Positions 12,701 through 27,700 of a stretch of 64,000 nucleotides of DNA are shown in pieces. Under the pieces are notes generated by a model that was given only the letters and a program-made list of their open reading frames with translations, made no database searches and was not told where the DNA came from. The DNA is taken from positions 8,859,001-8,923,000 of the forward strand of contig NC_090135.1 in NCBI RefSeq assembly GCF_040581485.1. Reading direction: 5' to 3'. A program made the translations under genes and the position numbers. Each line of letters opens with the position of its first letter. The stretch's first letter is position 1. Origin of the DNA: Linepithema humile (lineage: Eukaryota; Arthropoda; Insecta; Hymenoptera; Formicidae).

Positions 12701-15700
12701 GCAAGTGAACGAAACGCGGTTTAAATTGAGAGTTAATTCATCTCACCGTCTGTCGATCTGTCGTCATCCAGCGTCCGCGAGGGTTGCGAGGTGGTGGTTG
12801 CGACGGGTGGTCGCGACTGCGGCGTTGGCCTTGGGGATGCAGGACTCGGTGCGGACCCTACGGAACCCGCGCTGCTTGGCTGACCTTGAGGAACGCTTCC
12901 GCCGGCGCCGCAAAGCTCGATACCGGCTGCCTCCAAAGACCTTTGATGAACGTTCAGCTGCAATGGAAAGCGAACTCATTTTGTATACAATATTTCGAGC
13001 TGATAGTTTGGAGCGTTCCTGTTGCGATTTTGTTTTAATGATTTGTCGCATTTCTCCTTTTTTTTTTTTTCAATTTCACAATCATGCATTTATTTTATTA
13101 TTTTCAAAGTCGTAACATTTGTAAGTAAAAAACTTTTGTACGTGAATGTCTCGATCTTTATATTTTATCATTTTCATAATCTTGCTTGCTTTTCATTTTA
13201 TTCTGGAATTTTTGCGCACGTAAATTGTCAAAAATTCTATCGTCGGTAATTTTGACTTTATATCATAAAATAACAATCTATTGTTGACTATTTCCAATAA
13301 GGTGAAATTCAACGGTCGATGACAGAAAATAAAATTGTTAAATAAAATTGATTGATTCAATGTGGATAAACGAGAAATTTAATCGTAATTACGTATGTGA
13401 ATACACGCGATCTGCTTACTTCGTGCCTGACTAATCGTTAAAGACTATATCGGTTTAATACCTTTAACTCATTTTAAATAAAAAAAAAATTGAGATCTTG
13501 TCACTTTACATCTGTGAAAACATCGACGAGATCGAACAAGCAGTATACAAGATTTACTCGCGCGATTGGTACTTTAGATTTTCCTCGATCTTTCGATCTC
13601 ACTTCGTAGAACGTCAAAATCTCTTGTCGCAGGCGATCGACAAAATTCTCGAGCGGCAAATCGTGCGAGCCAAGAAGAAGCGTGGCCGACGATCGCATTG
13701 CTCGCGTGACGCAGTGATCGCGATGATGGGGCGACAAGAGAAATACGAGCACGTAAATACCGGCGTGTTTTAACGGCGATAGCCGGGATTTTCCGCGTGA
13801 CATCGAGGCCATGCGTTTTCTCGCGCGCTATAAAGAGAATGTCGACGACGGGAGGAGCGACGAAACGGCAACCCATTGACTTCCACGTTGTCGGCGCGCC
13901 ACAATTCGACACCGTAGCGGCCCACTGATTCAACCCTTTCGGTCGTCGCACGTGTTCTTTCTAAAGCAAATCATTTTCAACTAAAACGTAAGAAAATCCT
14001 TTAATGAGTATGCAATTTGGTGTAATTATCACCGTTCGGAATTATCTTTTAAAAGTCATTAAAAATAAAACGTGCTGATTAAAAAAGCGTTTTAAAAGAA
14101 TAGCAAGAGTAACAATTATGCTTCTTGCGAGCTGAATAAATAAATCCCGGTCCAATATCGATTTTATCACGTAGATATGTTTTAGCTCTTTCGCGCGAGA
14201 GCAAAAATGCATGTCGATGTCCAACAAATCACGGCGAATCGCGCTTTTTCTGCCCTTCCCGTCGGCGGCAAGGACAACGAGTCGAGCGTTTCGTTCGCTA
14301 CCCCGCCTAACCAATTACGTGCATGCATCAGCGGTGCACGGAAATAAGCTGACGCTGATGTATGCGCGCCGCGCGGCGGAAGGGTGTGCGGGACGCGGAG
14401 GGGGGGGGGGGTGGGGAAGGCGATGAAGAAGAGGAAAAAGACGAACGACTACGCCTCTGAGAGAGAGATGCTATCGTTATCTACTTCAATAAACTCGGAG
14501 CCTGGCGCGTTTCACAGCGCAGTACATCACCGCCATGATGCACAAAGTGATGACGAGCGATGACCCTACGGGGGTAGGCGTCGTCGAATGAAGGTATATC
14601 CGCTTGTCATCGTTGCCTTCGCGACTGCTGATTGGTAAGGCGGTTCGCGATGAAAGGCGGAGGAGCTTTTAAGCTCGGCATACACCTACAAACATCGTCC
14701 TCGCATAGCTCGTCCGCGAACGCAATCCGGACGGTTACGTCAGTAATCGAGCGCATTCTTGCGACTATTAAAACGGCGTCACTCGATTGCGCGCAATTTA
14801 AGCGCTGTAGAATCGAAGAACGCGAATTAGGGACAACGAATTGAAAGGAAAGGTTATGCTTCAATAATTCACTTGGCGAGTTCCAGCCATTTTATTCGGC
14901 CGATGCGCGCTGAGATGCCCGTTCGATCGCGTCGCGCGAAATTCACCGCTCGCTAGAGCGTATAGGAGATTAAATCAAGGAGCAGAGCGCGCGGGCCTTC
15001 CATAGATTACCACGGTGGAACATCCAGCGCCGGTCGGCCGGACGACAATGTGGTAATTAATTGAAGCAAGACCGTCCTCGACAGCCTCTCTTCCTCTTTT
15101 GCTTTTTCTCCCTTCGCTCCGCGGCCAACGAGCAGCTCTAGCCGAGAGAGCTGCTCGCGGCCTTTCAAAGCATTCCAAAGCGCGAGTCCGCCCGTTCCTC
15201 TCCACGGCCCGCGCTCGCTGCTTCTTCTTCTTCTTCTTCTTACCCTCCTTCCTCGCCCCTCTTTCCTCCCTCCCTACCACCCGCCCTTCCACGCCGGTGT
15301 CGAGTCATTTCACGAAAGGCCCGAGAGGCCGCATCTTTATTTCTTTCTCTTTTGTCTTATAGATCTCTACCAGGATTATAGAATGTATCGTATGTGTATC
15401 TTAGCTCCCACAGATCGTAGCTTCTGATCCTAGGCTCATTGGTTCCGAAGATTCTTTATATTTCAAGTTCACTGAACCGTGTTTCACGTGTGACGGCGCG
15501 CGTTTTAAAACTCAAGGCGGGATCATTCGTTTAATTACATCGTCTGCTCACACAATTACATCGAAGTCTCAAAGAAAATTTCATTTAAATTAGTAAGAAT
15601 TTTTCAACTGGATTCTCCGCATGCTAAATCGATTCCTATCGAGTTCTCCAAAACGAGATTTCTTTGTACCTAGATTTTCAAGCTTTCCGCAGATGTTCGA

Positions 15701-18700
15701 CTCTCAGTTTCCTCACCTGTGTCCGGTCTTTAAGGTCGACGTCACCGTGATACAAGCTGGTACTATTTATCGCCTCGCGCGCGCGGCGAGCAGCAGCGCG
15801 CCCCGAGAAGCGGGTAACGAGCAGGTAATCCTTTAGTCAAACCGAGAGACCGCGGCATACGCGTTTGCATTTATATCGCGAGCCGGCGATATTATTCACG
15901 GTGTATCTTTGCGCGTTCGTGGCGGAGCGCATTAAGCGGATACCGGCGCGCTTCTTTCCTGCGGCGGAATACTCCTTATCAGCGGGTGGCGCACCGTTTA
16001 CTCATTTGTGGACGTCTGGTAGCACTTAGCTTATTATGAAGCAAAGTCTCGCGAGAGATAAAGCTGGTAGTACACGCTAAAATAGACGATTAGCTGGAAT
16101 CATGAGGCAGGGGCAGCAACCTGACGAACGTGGGAAGTAAGGATGTAAAGGATCGGAAAGAGCCGGGATCAAGGATGTTGGAAAACCTAGCGTTCAATAA
16201 ATACGATATGAAAGTCAGCACGCGAAGAACATTCGAGAAACTCAATATAAAAAATGTAAAAATTAAGAGCTTCTTAAATTGAAATAAATAATAAAATAAT
16301 TTATGAAATTTAATATTCGAGAAAAGTATCATGTAAAATACAAAATCAAGATATTTCCAATTGGAATCAAAACAGATGGAGCTGATGATTAAATCGATAA
16401 TGCGATAAAGCTTCTCGTTACTTTTAAGTGTCCATAGAATCCATCGCCGTGACGATCGATCAAATTAAGAATTTCAGGCATCTAGCAACATGGCATTTAT
16501 CTCCAGGTGTATTTACAATCGTGGAAGCACGGAGAACACTTTACCGAAAGTATCGTCGCGTTACACGCGTTTTTACGTTATCTCCGTGAATGATCAGCCG
16601 GTGTTTTCGCATTCGCGTAAGATGCTAATTGAGACGACCGATGGCTGAACCTTGAAGGAATCCCGTGGTTGACGCGCTCACCGTCTTCGCCGAAGCAATG
16701 TTAATCAACCGTTAACCGACATGGATATTAACTGTGCATGAGTCCGTAAATCGTTCGATTAATTAGCGCGAGGCGCAAGTATGATCGAGATGACGCGTCG
16801 TTAGAGCCCGATTGGAATCCGGCTCTATTTATCGATTTTATGATTATACCACCGGACAAAATTCATAGAATCTGAGAGTGTCGGAATTCGCATACAATTT
16901 CCGCGCAAATGATAACACGCGACGCGCGTCACTTACTGCGGAGTTTACGATTCGATCTAATGGCTAATCGATTAGATCCTGATGAGCTTCGAACGTGCTG
17001 GATTATTTCTCGACGAAAAACTAGATCTTTGCTTCACGTAGAAGGAATATTTAATATCAAAATTAGAGAGAAAGTTGAAGAGATAGCCGAGATCTGATTT
17101 AATTTAATTATCAGAAAAATGTGTCACGAGAAAAAAAATGAAATGTTTCCCCAAAACTGTTTTAAGGCACAAGGCCGCTTAATTGTTAATTTATTATAAT
17201 GTCCTGTTATTAATTCTTTAAACTCGTTTCAAATCGCTGAAAAAACATTTCCTTTTTAAAGAGACTGTCGAAATTGATACAGTGACGTCTGGCACGATTT
17301 CACTGTAATTTGTCGGCGTAATCGCGGCATCGTACACCTGGCGAGGCTGCTAATGAACTAAACTTAAAAGCGAAGGCAGCCCATTCGCTCGACGGCGTGG
17401 CTTATCGATAGTCGCGATCCCCACAGTCGGACTCCTCTCATCTTCATGGAAGATAGGAGAATCGCGTCGATGAATGACCATGTCTGGCAAACAAATTGCA
17501 AGATACGCCATGGCCGCATGGCAGCTTGTTACCGACTCCCTAGTCCCTGCTCTTCATCCCTTTCACCTGGAACGATCTTTTTCAGCCCTTTTGGATTTAC
17601 CATTTTCCCCCCCGATAAAGACAGCCAACATACAAAATGTAAAAAGTAAACAATTTTGGATCACGAAAGATTCAAAGTCTAAAAAGTGTAAAAGATTCGA
17701 TTGCGGAATGTTAGACTACAAATATACAAATACTTCGAAATAATTAGAATCTTAGTATCAAATCATTGCAAATTCTAGAATCGAAAAATCTAGGAACGCC
17801 GAAGAGCGGCGGCAGGTTTCGCGGCAACGGTGAATCGCAGCTGGACGTAAACATCGCATTTTTATTTGACAACGTGCTCGACCGCGAACTTTCAATAAGC
17901 TGCTGTACACAGCAATAAGCTGGTAATGATCCTGATCGGCGGGAGCATAACCCGGACGCTGCGGTAGGTAGCCGTCGTTATTGGTCACCGTATCGGATGA
18001 GGTCTGATAAGAGAGCGCTAAAAGCGATCCGCTTTGCCGCCGCATCTCAGGACCTTCTCACCGTTTCTGCTCTTTTCTTTTAACCAAAGGTCGACCTTCC
18101 CACTCGACGTTACTCACGTTTTTATCTATTCCGTGGCCGGAATCGCGGGGCTGAAAGCAGCAGTTCTTAAATGAAGGCTTTTTAAGTGAAAAAAAATAAG
18201 TTCGTTAATTCTCACTTGAAAATTACCTTGCAAATTTTAGATAACGTTTAATTTCCGTTCAATTAAAGCAATATACGATTTTTTTAAAATTACAATATAA
18301 AGATAACAAATATTTAACACTTAGCATCGTGAAAACTTTTACAATTCAACAAAATCTAAGTCTTGCAATATAAAATTTTTTTCAAATTATTTTCCACAAT
18401 TATTCAAAAAATTAAAATTATATTACAATCACGAGATTTCGGTTTCGATTATTAATTGTTCGTCGATTGAAATCAATCGTTTCTGTTTTTACAAGAAACG
18501 AAATTTTGATCGTTAAATTTCAATCATTAACGCTTTTAAATGTTTCATAATAATTAGATTCCACGATAAGTCTCGTCGACGGACACGATAATTCTGTCGG
18601 CACTTAAGTTTCTCCGATTCATTATGACGGCAAGTGAGTCGGCCCGGAGATCTAAGAAGGCGATTCACAACGGCGCAGCTCGATTAATATTGAACGCTCG

Positions 18701-21700
18701 ACGATGGTGCGAGGCTACTATCAATCGAGCGAACCTGACTTTTCTCGCATAACTCGGGAACTTCTTCACTGCACGCTACAAATCAATCATTTTTTTTCCG
18801 CGTATCCCATTACCTTCGATATAAAAATATTGAGGACACTTGCTCGATTTCATCTTAATGCAATGAGGACTCTAATTACATTGAAAAACAGAAAATCTCG
18901 CCTGTCTCACCGTATTAATAATTAGCTACGTGTTTTTGCAAATCTCGCCGTAAAAAGCAGTGAAAAAAAAAATGATTGGAGAAATATTTGAAAAACAGGA
19001 AAATCTCCATCCCTTTTCCGCGAATTTTACTTTCCATAATATCGAAGTTACGGGAGCGAAAATATTCAGGACGAAGCAAGTTTATCGCAAGCACTTCTTG
19101 ATTCGTCTCGATCCGGAATGCGCGCTGCTGAAAACGGACGCGTGCGCGGGGAATCGCGAACGCCGAGCGTAGCAATGCGCGTGTCGCAAAGAATGGCGAT
19201 CCTAGACTAAAAACAGAACAGCGCCAAGGAATGCAACGCATTGCGGCACACCTTGCTGCCGGCGGCTTGACAGCGAGCCTCGGTACCGCGGCTAACGCGG
19301 CGATGGGACTTACGACTCGATCGTCACGTGACGCGCGTGAGATATATGGCAAAGTCGCGCCGATAATTGTCGCATATCTCGACAATTCCGACGACTATCT
19401 TGTCGGCCGGTGTAACGTGTTACTTTCCGCAGGATTCCGCGGCTTGCAGCGACGGCGGATTCGAGTCGTCAAGTTCATGCTAGCTCGAGTTGTTAAGCCC
19501 GATCAGTCCAGTAATTTAATGGAGCTGTTATCTTATTCAATCAGAGATTACGTTTATCTAAAATAAAATGTACATTTAATTTCTGCAATCAAAATACTTT
19601 CATCCTTTTTAATTCGTTATAAAAGTGATTTAGATAACATTGTTGTTGTACACATGTGTGCGATTTTTGCGCGCTCCTCAAAGCTCGCCGTTTCAATTAC
19701 GTGCGTAATGTGTCAGTACCCGACAATATGAAGGTAACCAGGTTGAGAAACCTGCGCTGGCTAATGGTGTCCGGTTGCCGATCATAAATAACAACAGGTC
19801 GCGTGGCTTCCGCGATTCTGCGAACCATCGCCGCCGATTTCGCTGCATAAAGGCGCGCGACACGCGGCGATTAATTTTCGCCAACATAAATCACGCTCGC
19901 GACGATCGCAAATATACCGATCGATCGCCAACGAGGTGAAACGAAGGTAACCGGTCATAGGTGCCGACAGCCTGGTCGACAAACGTCGAAGCTGAAGTTT
20001 GCGCAAATGTTACGCGATGATCTGTATTTTTCAACCTTGTTACTTGCTCATTGCATTCAAATATTCAAGCATAAAAATTGTATTTAAACAATTCGCTAAT
20101 GTTTATAATTTTTTTAAGTATTTTAATCATTTATCTATTTATTTGCTAATTAAATCTTATCGAAAAAAATAATCTGTCTATTGTTAAAATAATTAAATGC
20201 TCTTGAGACTGTGAATCGCGCCTGCTTCGACTTTTTCTACGAAATCTCTCTGCGCTAACAAAAATGTTGAAGAGTCGGCGCCTATGCTTCTGAGTGGAGA
20301 GAAAAAAGGCGTCTCAATGGCGACACGAGCCCGTTCCGTGGAAACTAGCTCTCGAGGAAAACCTCATTCAATTCAATTCTAATGCCGCTGCCATCGTAGC
20401 GGAGCCGAGTACTCGATCACGAGCGATCGCGACCGGGAAGTTATCGCCCGGCATTTGCGACCGCTCCGAATGATGAGAGTATTCTCACTGAAGATTGACA
20501 AGAAACTGTGACTTTTTAAAACCCGGAAACGGATTTCCCAGAAAGGTCAGGAGGAAACGTTTTACACAGATAACAGGTGCGGCACACGCAAAGCGTGTAA
20601 AATTCGAAGAATCTAAATTTTGGAATAAATAGCTTTCTGGAAGAGATAAACGGCTTCTGATAAGCGTTAAAGCATTTACGACGCCCACTGTACCGTTCCA
20701 GATAGTTCGCGCTGAATCTGGCATTTCGGAAATGCACAACCGCGTCTTCGGCTCGGCGGCTTATCGCGTCTCCCTTTATTAATATTAACGTACATTCATT
20801 ATATACACCCACCGCGCGGGTAACATTGAGGCTCGTCAACGTATTAGCGAATCTTGCGGAATGCTTATGATTTTACGAGCCTCTTTAATATGCGCTTAGC
20901 TTCCGCCGGTAGCTCGGGCTCGCGATGCCTCCGGCTTCTTCTTCTCTCTCGTCCCGACTATCTACCTCCAGCCGCCGCCGCCTCCTCGACATGCCGCCGT
21001 ACGACATTTTCTGTTTAACCTTTGAACCCCCGCGACCGCCTCGAGCGGTCGGAGCTGCAAATGCATTCCAGCCAGAAGCGGCGACCGTTGAAAAATTCAA
21101 TCCCGGGGTCCAGAAACATCTATATCGATACCAGGCGGAAGAGGTTCAATCGTATGGTAGCAGCCATTCGGTCATAATTATGGTCGTAAAAAGAAATATC
21201 GTGGAAAATTATCTATATAAATTTCATTTAAAAAAATTTTTGGAATCGAAAATTCCTGGCATCTTAAATTATTGAAGATCGCAAACGAGTGAACCTTAAA
21301 ACGCGCAAGCTTTCAATTTTTCAAACTTACTCATCGTTGAATCTTTAAATACTTGTTGTTTTAAATTTTAGAATGCAAATATGCATTGTTTAGAATTAAA
21401 AACAGACACTGTTGTTTCGTTTCTAGCAGTATACAGATGACCAAAATCTATCAAAAGAATTATGAACGAAATGTCAAGACTTTTCGCGGGTCATTTTTCA
21501 CTTTTATAATCGCTCGTCTCATCTCGGCACTCGTGACATTGCACTAGCTGACAGTGACGAATCGACAGTCCTCGAGTCAATCCTTGAGTCATCGGGCAGC
21601 GCCAGTGTCTGTTCAGTGCGTCTTGTGACTAATGAAAATGTCCTGCCGGCTCAGAAATGAAATAAGAGGATCATTTCTGTATTATCTTTCGCGCGATTGT

Positions 21701-24700
21701 GCCTTGATTAACGATTAATGATGCGCGAGATAAGTTTGTCCGGTTCACTGGTTAAAATATTTTAACCAGTAACATATAACATATGTTATATTAAGTCTTC
21801 AAATTCCATAAACATTTTATAATAACAGCGAGAATGTTTATTTAAGCATTAATCAATTTCTCGACATTTTTAATTTTTGTATTCTATGTTGAATGCTTTA
21901 TCTTGCGATATATAATTGACGTTATCTCTCGAGATTAAACTTCCGTCATTTTTTAAATATATTAATCGTAAAATTAATATATTAATTTGTACGAAGTTAG
22001 CATTACCGAATATGTTTTAATTCGACGTACGCAGCTATGAACAAATAATTCTATCGAAAACGCGAGTCGACGGCTGACGGCATCGCGGCGCGGCCGCCAT
22101 CCTTGTTGAAGCACGCAGACGCGACGCAGTAATTGCGAGGCATAATTGCAGTCCCCCCCTTTGTTTCTTCAATTATTCGTCTAGACCGGCAGTTGGCGTG
22201 TGAGGGTGAAGAGCAAGAAGGAAACGACGTATCTCGTCGAAAAAAAAAGAACGAGATATAGCCAGCGGAAATTATGGCTAGAAATTACAAAATTATCTCC
22301 CTCTTTTTCCTTCTTGTGGATGAACGATGTCGTTTTGTGCAAATATTAAACTAGAGAAATAATAGAAACATTAAAGCGCGTTAAAAATTTAATTGCCACG
22401 GAAAAAAATGTCTATTTAAAATGAAATTTGATCGATAATTTTTTTAATTAATAACTTTCCGGCTCTCCTTGAAGTCCGGTTTCTCAGAATCCTGGCTCCT
22501 TAGAATCTTAGATGCACGGACTTGTTGAGTCCTTGAATTCTCGGATCATCGTATCCTAACGTGCGCAGTAACTCAATGAGTTAATCTCCCGATCAATTAA
22601 CAGTGAATTCTGTGTTTGCGCAGGTACTTAGGTAAGAATTTCAATTAGCGGACAGGGAGGCGGAGAGGTGGAAGAGGGAGGACACGATCGAGGACTAAGA
22701 CAATTAATGGAGAGTCTGCCGAACAGGGTCGCGCTTCCGGGTTTTAACGAATCAACTGCAAATTCAGCGCGGGCTCGCGATTTTCTTTCGGCATAAAATC
22801 TTTCGATCGAGCTTCACACGAGCGCATTAACGATAATTGAGCCATCGATCCCTCTAATTGCATTCATTACGAGATATGCCGAAATACGCGAGAGATATGC
22901 TTAAATCTTTTCTAACGCGATAAAATTATCTTATTGCTTAAGTTGTCTTTAGAAAGAGAATACAAAAATTAAAATATTTTAATACAAGTCATTAATTTAA
23001 TAATTCTAACAGCATATTGATGAGGCTGATAAAAATAACCGTGCATTGTCTTACACTTCTTTAGCGAGAAGGAAGCCACTTCTATAGGCGGCAAGGGTGA
23101 AGAAAACGCGGAAGAAAGGGCACTTTGCGGTAAGTTTTTCGATTGTACGGAAGTGGGGAAATTCGCTGGCTGATGAAGCGAGCGAAGGAAAGTTTATGAG
23201 GCCGGCAAACGGGCGGCTAATTTTTAAACAAAGCCTAATTTCCGCAACTTCATAGCGTAGCATCGCGGTCGTTATTATTTGCCGGGATAATAAATGATTA
23301 TTAGGCCGTCGAAGGAAGGGCCGGGCGGGGGTGCGGGGGTTAGGGCGAAGGTGGGTGAAACGCTTTGATGTTTTCTCGCTCGGGTGGAAGCAAGCCGAGC
23401 GACAAACTCTTCGATATTCGGACGATGAAGAGCACTTTCTCGTGCCCGGGGAAGTCAGGAGGTGAAAGCAGCGCGGCGCAAATGCTTAGAGTCCTTCCCC
23501 AGCCTTTAACAGCTGGTCGTCCCTTTTGTGTTCCCGCGCGGTAAATCTTAGCGGACTAAGCACGTACCGCGGATCGCGCTCATTGTGCTCGCGCTCTTTT
23601 TATCGCCGCTCTCTTTACGGGATTTCGTTCCCAAAATATATATGCGCGCGGTCTTGCGCGCATTTCCCTCTCCGTCACGGGGCCCTCTTTCTCTTTTTCT
23701 CGCCCTCCTCCTCGCCGACAGGTCGTCAATGAAATAGCTGCGAGCGGTGCCGCGAGACACGCGAAATTGATGAAAGTATGCGCGCTGCGCGCATTCCGCT
23801 CGCGTTTGCCGTTGAGCAGAGCGGAGCGGACTCGCGCGAGCACCTACGACGACGCCGCTCCCGGCCTTCTTTCTCTCTTTCTCCTCCTCTGTTCTTTATT
23901 AATGAGGGAACATTCCCGGCGAGATTCGCGTCCCTGCTCGCGGCTGGATGCGCACGGATCGCGCACGAGCGAAGACGAAGAATCCCGCGCGCGGAAATCA
24001 ACGCGCTCGCGCGAATGAATGATAAACAGATGCGCGAGCATCCCAAAATCCCTCGTCCTTTGATCCTGAATGGCGCGTTTTAACGTCGACGGCTTCGGAT
24101 ACATCCAATTACGAAGCGCGGTTTCGCGAGCTATTCGCGTCGGGCGGAATCTGCATCGATCATGTCCGGCAAGCCGCTAATAAAGCCGAACGCTGGCCAA
24201 GTATTTTGTCAAGAGCTTGACACGCGCTTTGCACCCGTGTTGATTCTCTTTCAAGTTATCGCAGTCTTTTAGAAAAGAACTGTATAATTTAATCGAGTTG
24301 GCACGCGAGTATTTTTCAGAAATTTTAGAAATATTCACACAACGACGTGAGATCTTTTTTAAACTTTCAATTTTAACGCAGCTATTAAAATGCTCAATAA
24401 CTAATGCTTCTCTCATTTAGCTTCAAAAGGTCAAAGTTTCACGGCAAAAGAGGCGACACTTCATCTTCTTTGGAAGACGAAAAGAGGCGAGGACGGTAAA
24501 GAGGTAGAGAGAAAGAGAGAGAGAGAGAGAGAGAGGGTGCAGTTTCGGCCTTCGGGCTCCGCAGCGACCCGCTGCGCGAAGATGTACGGATAAGGAGATA
24601 TAAATGGGTCCTGGCCGCGTTCCGAGGGCAAATATAGACCGACGTAGGACATCGAGGAAGGATTCTCCCCGACGGGCCGAACAGGAATCGAATAGTCCAC

Positions 24701-27700
24701 AGGTATGGAAATGTGATCGGCCTTTAAACGTCGAATCGCGCGCAGCTATGTTAATTCCCGCGCGTGTTAGGCGAGGTGTAACTTCTGTTTATCTTCGTAT
24801 CAGCGCCCGACTAGATTTAATGAATACGGACGGACCACCTGCGAGAGAAGCGAGAAAACCAGTCGCATCGTTCCCGGTAAATCGGATAATTCCCTGTCCA
24901 TCTGTAGTCTAAATACATTTCATTCCTTTGAGATAAAATCCAAAGTTTTTCGTACAATGTATGTATATCTCAATTAAAAAATCAGGAAATCCATTAACAG
25001 ACTATTTTCGAGAATAGAAAAGATAGATTCCAAGTATCAATAAATGCCTACTTAGTTTTCTAATGACAAAATAACAAATTTTTAAAACCCAACTTTGATC
25101 GAAATTCGTAATTAAAAGAGAAATTATCTATATATCGCCATTAAATTTAATTATCAAGTGTACATAAATTATTTTCTCAGATCTACGTTTTAGATAGGAT
25201 GTTTACAGAGTAAATAGAAATTAGTGGGGATAATTTACTATCTTATCTTATCGTTTATTGACTAAGCATTGATTGGAAATGACTCATAATATTTTGTAAT
25301 AACATAAATCACCCAAGCTAATGAGATAACAGATAATAATGAGATGGTAGTGAATAAAAGTTTCACTTTCCTCCAATTGTAAGTCCGATTAAGCCTAATG
25401 TTTCTTATATGTTTTTTTAGACATTTTAAAATTACAAAAATATTTTCCAAAATTTCAAACTCGCCTCGGGCTCGCTCTCTCGCCTGTGACACGTGAAAAA
25501 TGTGAGCTCATTCGGTTCTTGCACCCGGACCTTCACACGCGTGCTCATTCATTGTTGCGATCTTGGCACATCTCGCTTACCGATCTGATCCGACGTGATG
25601 GATTCACTGCGCGTGGAGTGGAAATGCGATGGACGGCTACGAGCGGCGGCTAAGAACGGAAAACGAATACACGACAATCGTCCTTTTTCTCGTGCGCTTC
25701 CTCCTCCGTACGACATCCGCGAGGTATAATTTATGGCAAAAAGAGCGAATTCTCCTTGTAAAGCAGATACAGTTAAGAGCCGACATTAATGGCCCCATTT
25801 GTATGCCGCGTGGTGAGTATTTTGTGATAATATTAGGGTCGTTGCGACGCGCGATGTCGCACAGTTGAATTTCACGAGAGGCTTTCCGCAATTAGTTAGC
25901 GTATTGTTCAAGCGTTAAAAGGATCATCTTTTTTTTTATCGCTTCCGATTGTTTCAAGAATTTCTTCCGATACGGCAGAATCCACGAATCTATAGCTACG
26001 AAGGTAGAAGTGAGAATTTGAAGAATTTCGCCAGAAGTCAAGAAACTGACATTTTAAATGCCGATGATCCAAGAAATTCAGCATCCGAAGAATTCATATA
26101 TTCCCCGGCAGTTTATGGCAGTTTATGGAAGTATTGACAAATTGCAAAGTCTCGGGAAAGAAAACCGTAAATGGTAGAAACAACATTCCTTTTGCATAGA
26201 TAGTTAAAAGTGACGCACGTTGTAATAGTGCGTCGAGTTTGTAACGGATTTATTAAGAGAAGCGTAAAAAATGAAAATGCTTGGTGAAGTAGGCAGCCGC
26301 CGCGACTATTTGAAAGGAATTTCGAGATTAGAGGAGATGCCGTTGCGGCCGATGAATCATTCCGGGCACGCGATTTCTGGCATTCAAAGGAGGCGTTAAG
26401 TGATTAAACGACCAGTTGTCATCGGTGACATTAACATATTACGTGCCCAGCAGCCTGGAGTTAATGTCTTGTATCCATCCAAACCGCGCGCTTGTCATTG
26501 CGCGGAAAAGAAATATATATGATGGAGACGACAGTTCTCCGAGAAAGCGTTGAAATGATCTTCAGCGAAGAGAAAAGAAGAGGAGGTCTTATTGCGGTAA
26601 AAAGCGCTGTGGAATCGTAGATCGTTGCCAGACGGTTGAATACGTCTTGACGAATAACTTTCTAGCTGGCGAGGTATTTGATGCTATTGTTATACGCAAT
26701 TTATCAAACTGTTTTGCATATACAGAATATAAATTTTACAGCTTAAATACGCAACATAAATCGCGTACAAAATTCTAATGATAAAAAAATATACAAATTT
26801 TTTTTTTTTCTTACAAGAAGTGTTAATAGCGTGCGTGTGATTTAAATGTTAAATTAAATATTACTCGATAAAAAGGAAGCTGCGAATTAAGATACGGCGT
26901 GTTGGAATCAGGAGTAAGTTTACAACATGAGCTTAATTTGATGGGAAGCACAGTGGTGGTGTAAAGTGAGTTAATATAGAGGTCCTCCTCCTATGAGGCG
27001 CGAACGCTTCTCTAGTTTCTCAGGATAATACAGACACCGTACGCTGCGATGCGTGCAATTAAGAGCATACGCGAGAAGGATCTTGGAAATTCTGATCGTA
27101 GAAGCCTGGCAAAGACCTACCTATTAAAGATTTTATTCGAAAATAAATTCGAATGTGAATTCGAGAAGTGAAAGACATTTTGAGTGGAAAAAAATTCTTA
27201 TCGCATCAAAGAATCTGCAATAAGAAATTCTGTAACGAGAACCTAAATGTGTTTTCCTTCTGCTTCACACATCAATTCGAGCATAAATAAATTAATATTA
27301 ATAGAAACATTATTTTTATCGTTGAATTTTACGGATTATTAAATTATATATATTTATAATATTTAGGAGCGCATTTTCCATGTCAATACGCTTTTCATAT
27401 ATGTGTATTTATGTGTCTTTATTTTAATAAACTACTGACAGATCATCGTTCGGATTCAAATCACTTTGATCGGACCGTGCAATCGTTTCTTTCTTCAATT
27501 AAATATTATAACGAAAAGCTCTCAAATTATTTATCCAAATGATTCACATCCTACCGACTTCACACATTCATAATTTGATGATAAATATCGTAACACATAA
27601 AATTGCTCCAATCTGAAATAATTCGAAGCAGACGCATCATATTTAGATATTCATGTATCATGAGTAAAATCCAAAATTAATTTTTATTAATTGCATAAGC

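Noticed and set aside
16129..16136. CGTGGGAA, a Su(H)-type site in vg intron 1 (another at 9176-9183)
   Set aside because: Eight-base degenerate words of this kind occur by chance many times in 30 kb. Without clustering or conservation they do not identify the boundary enhancer.
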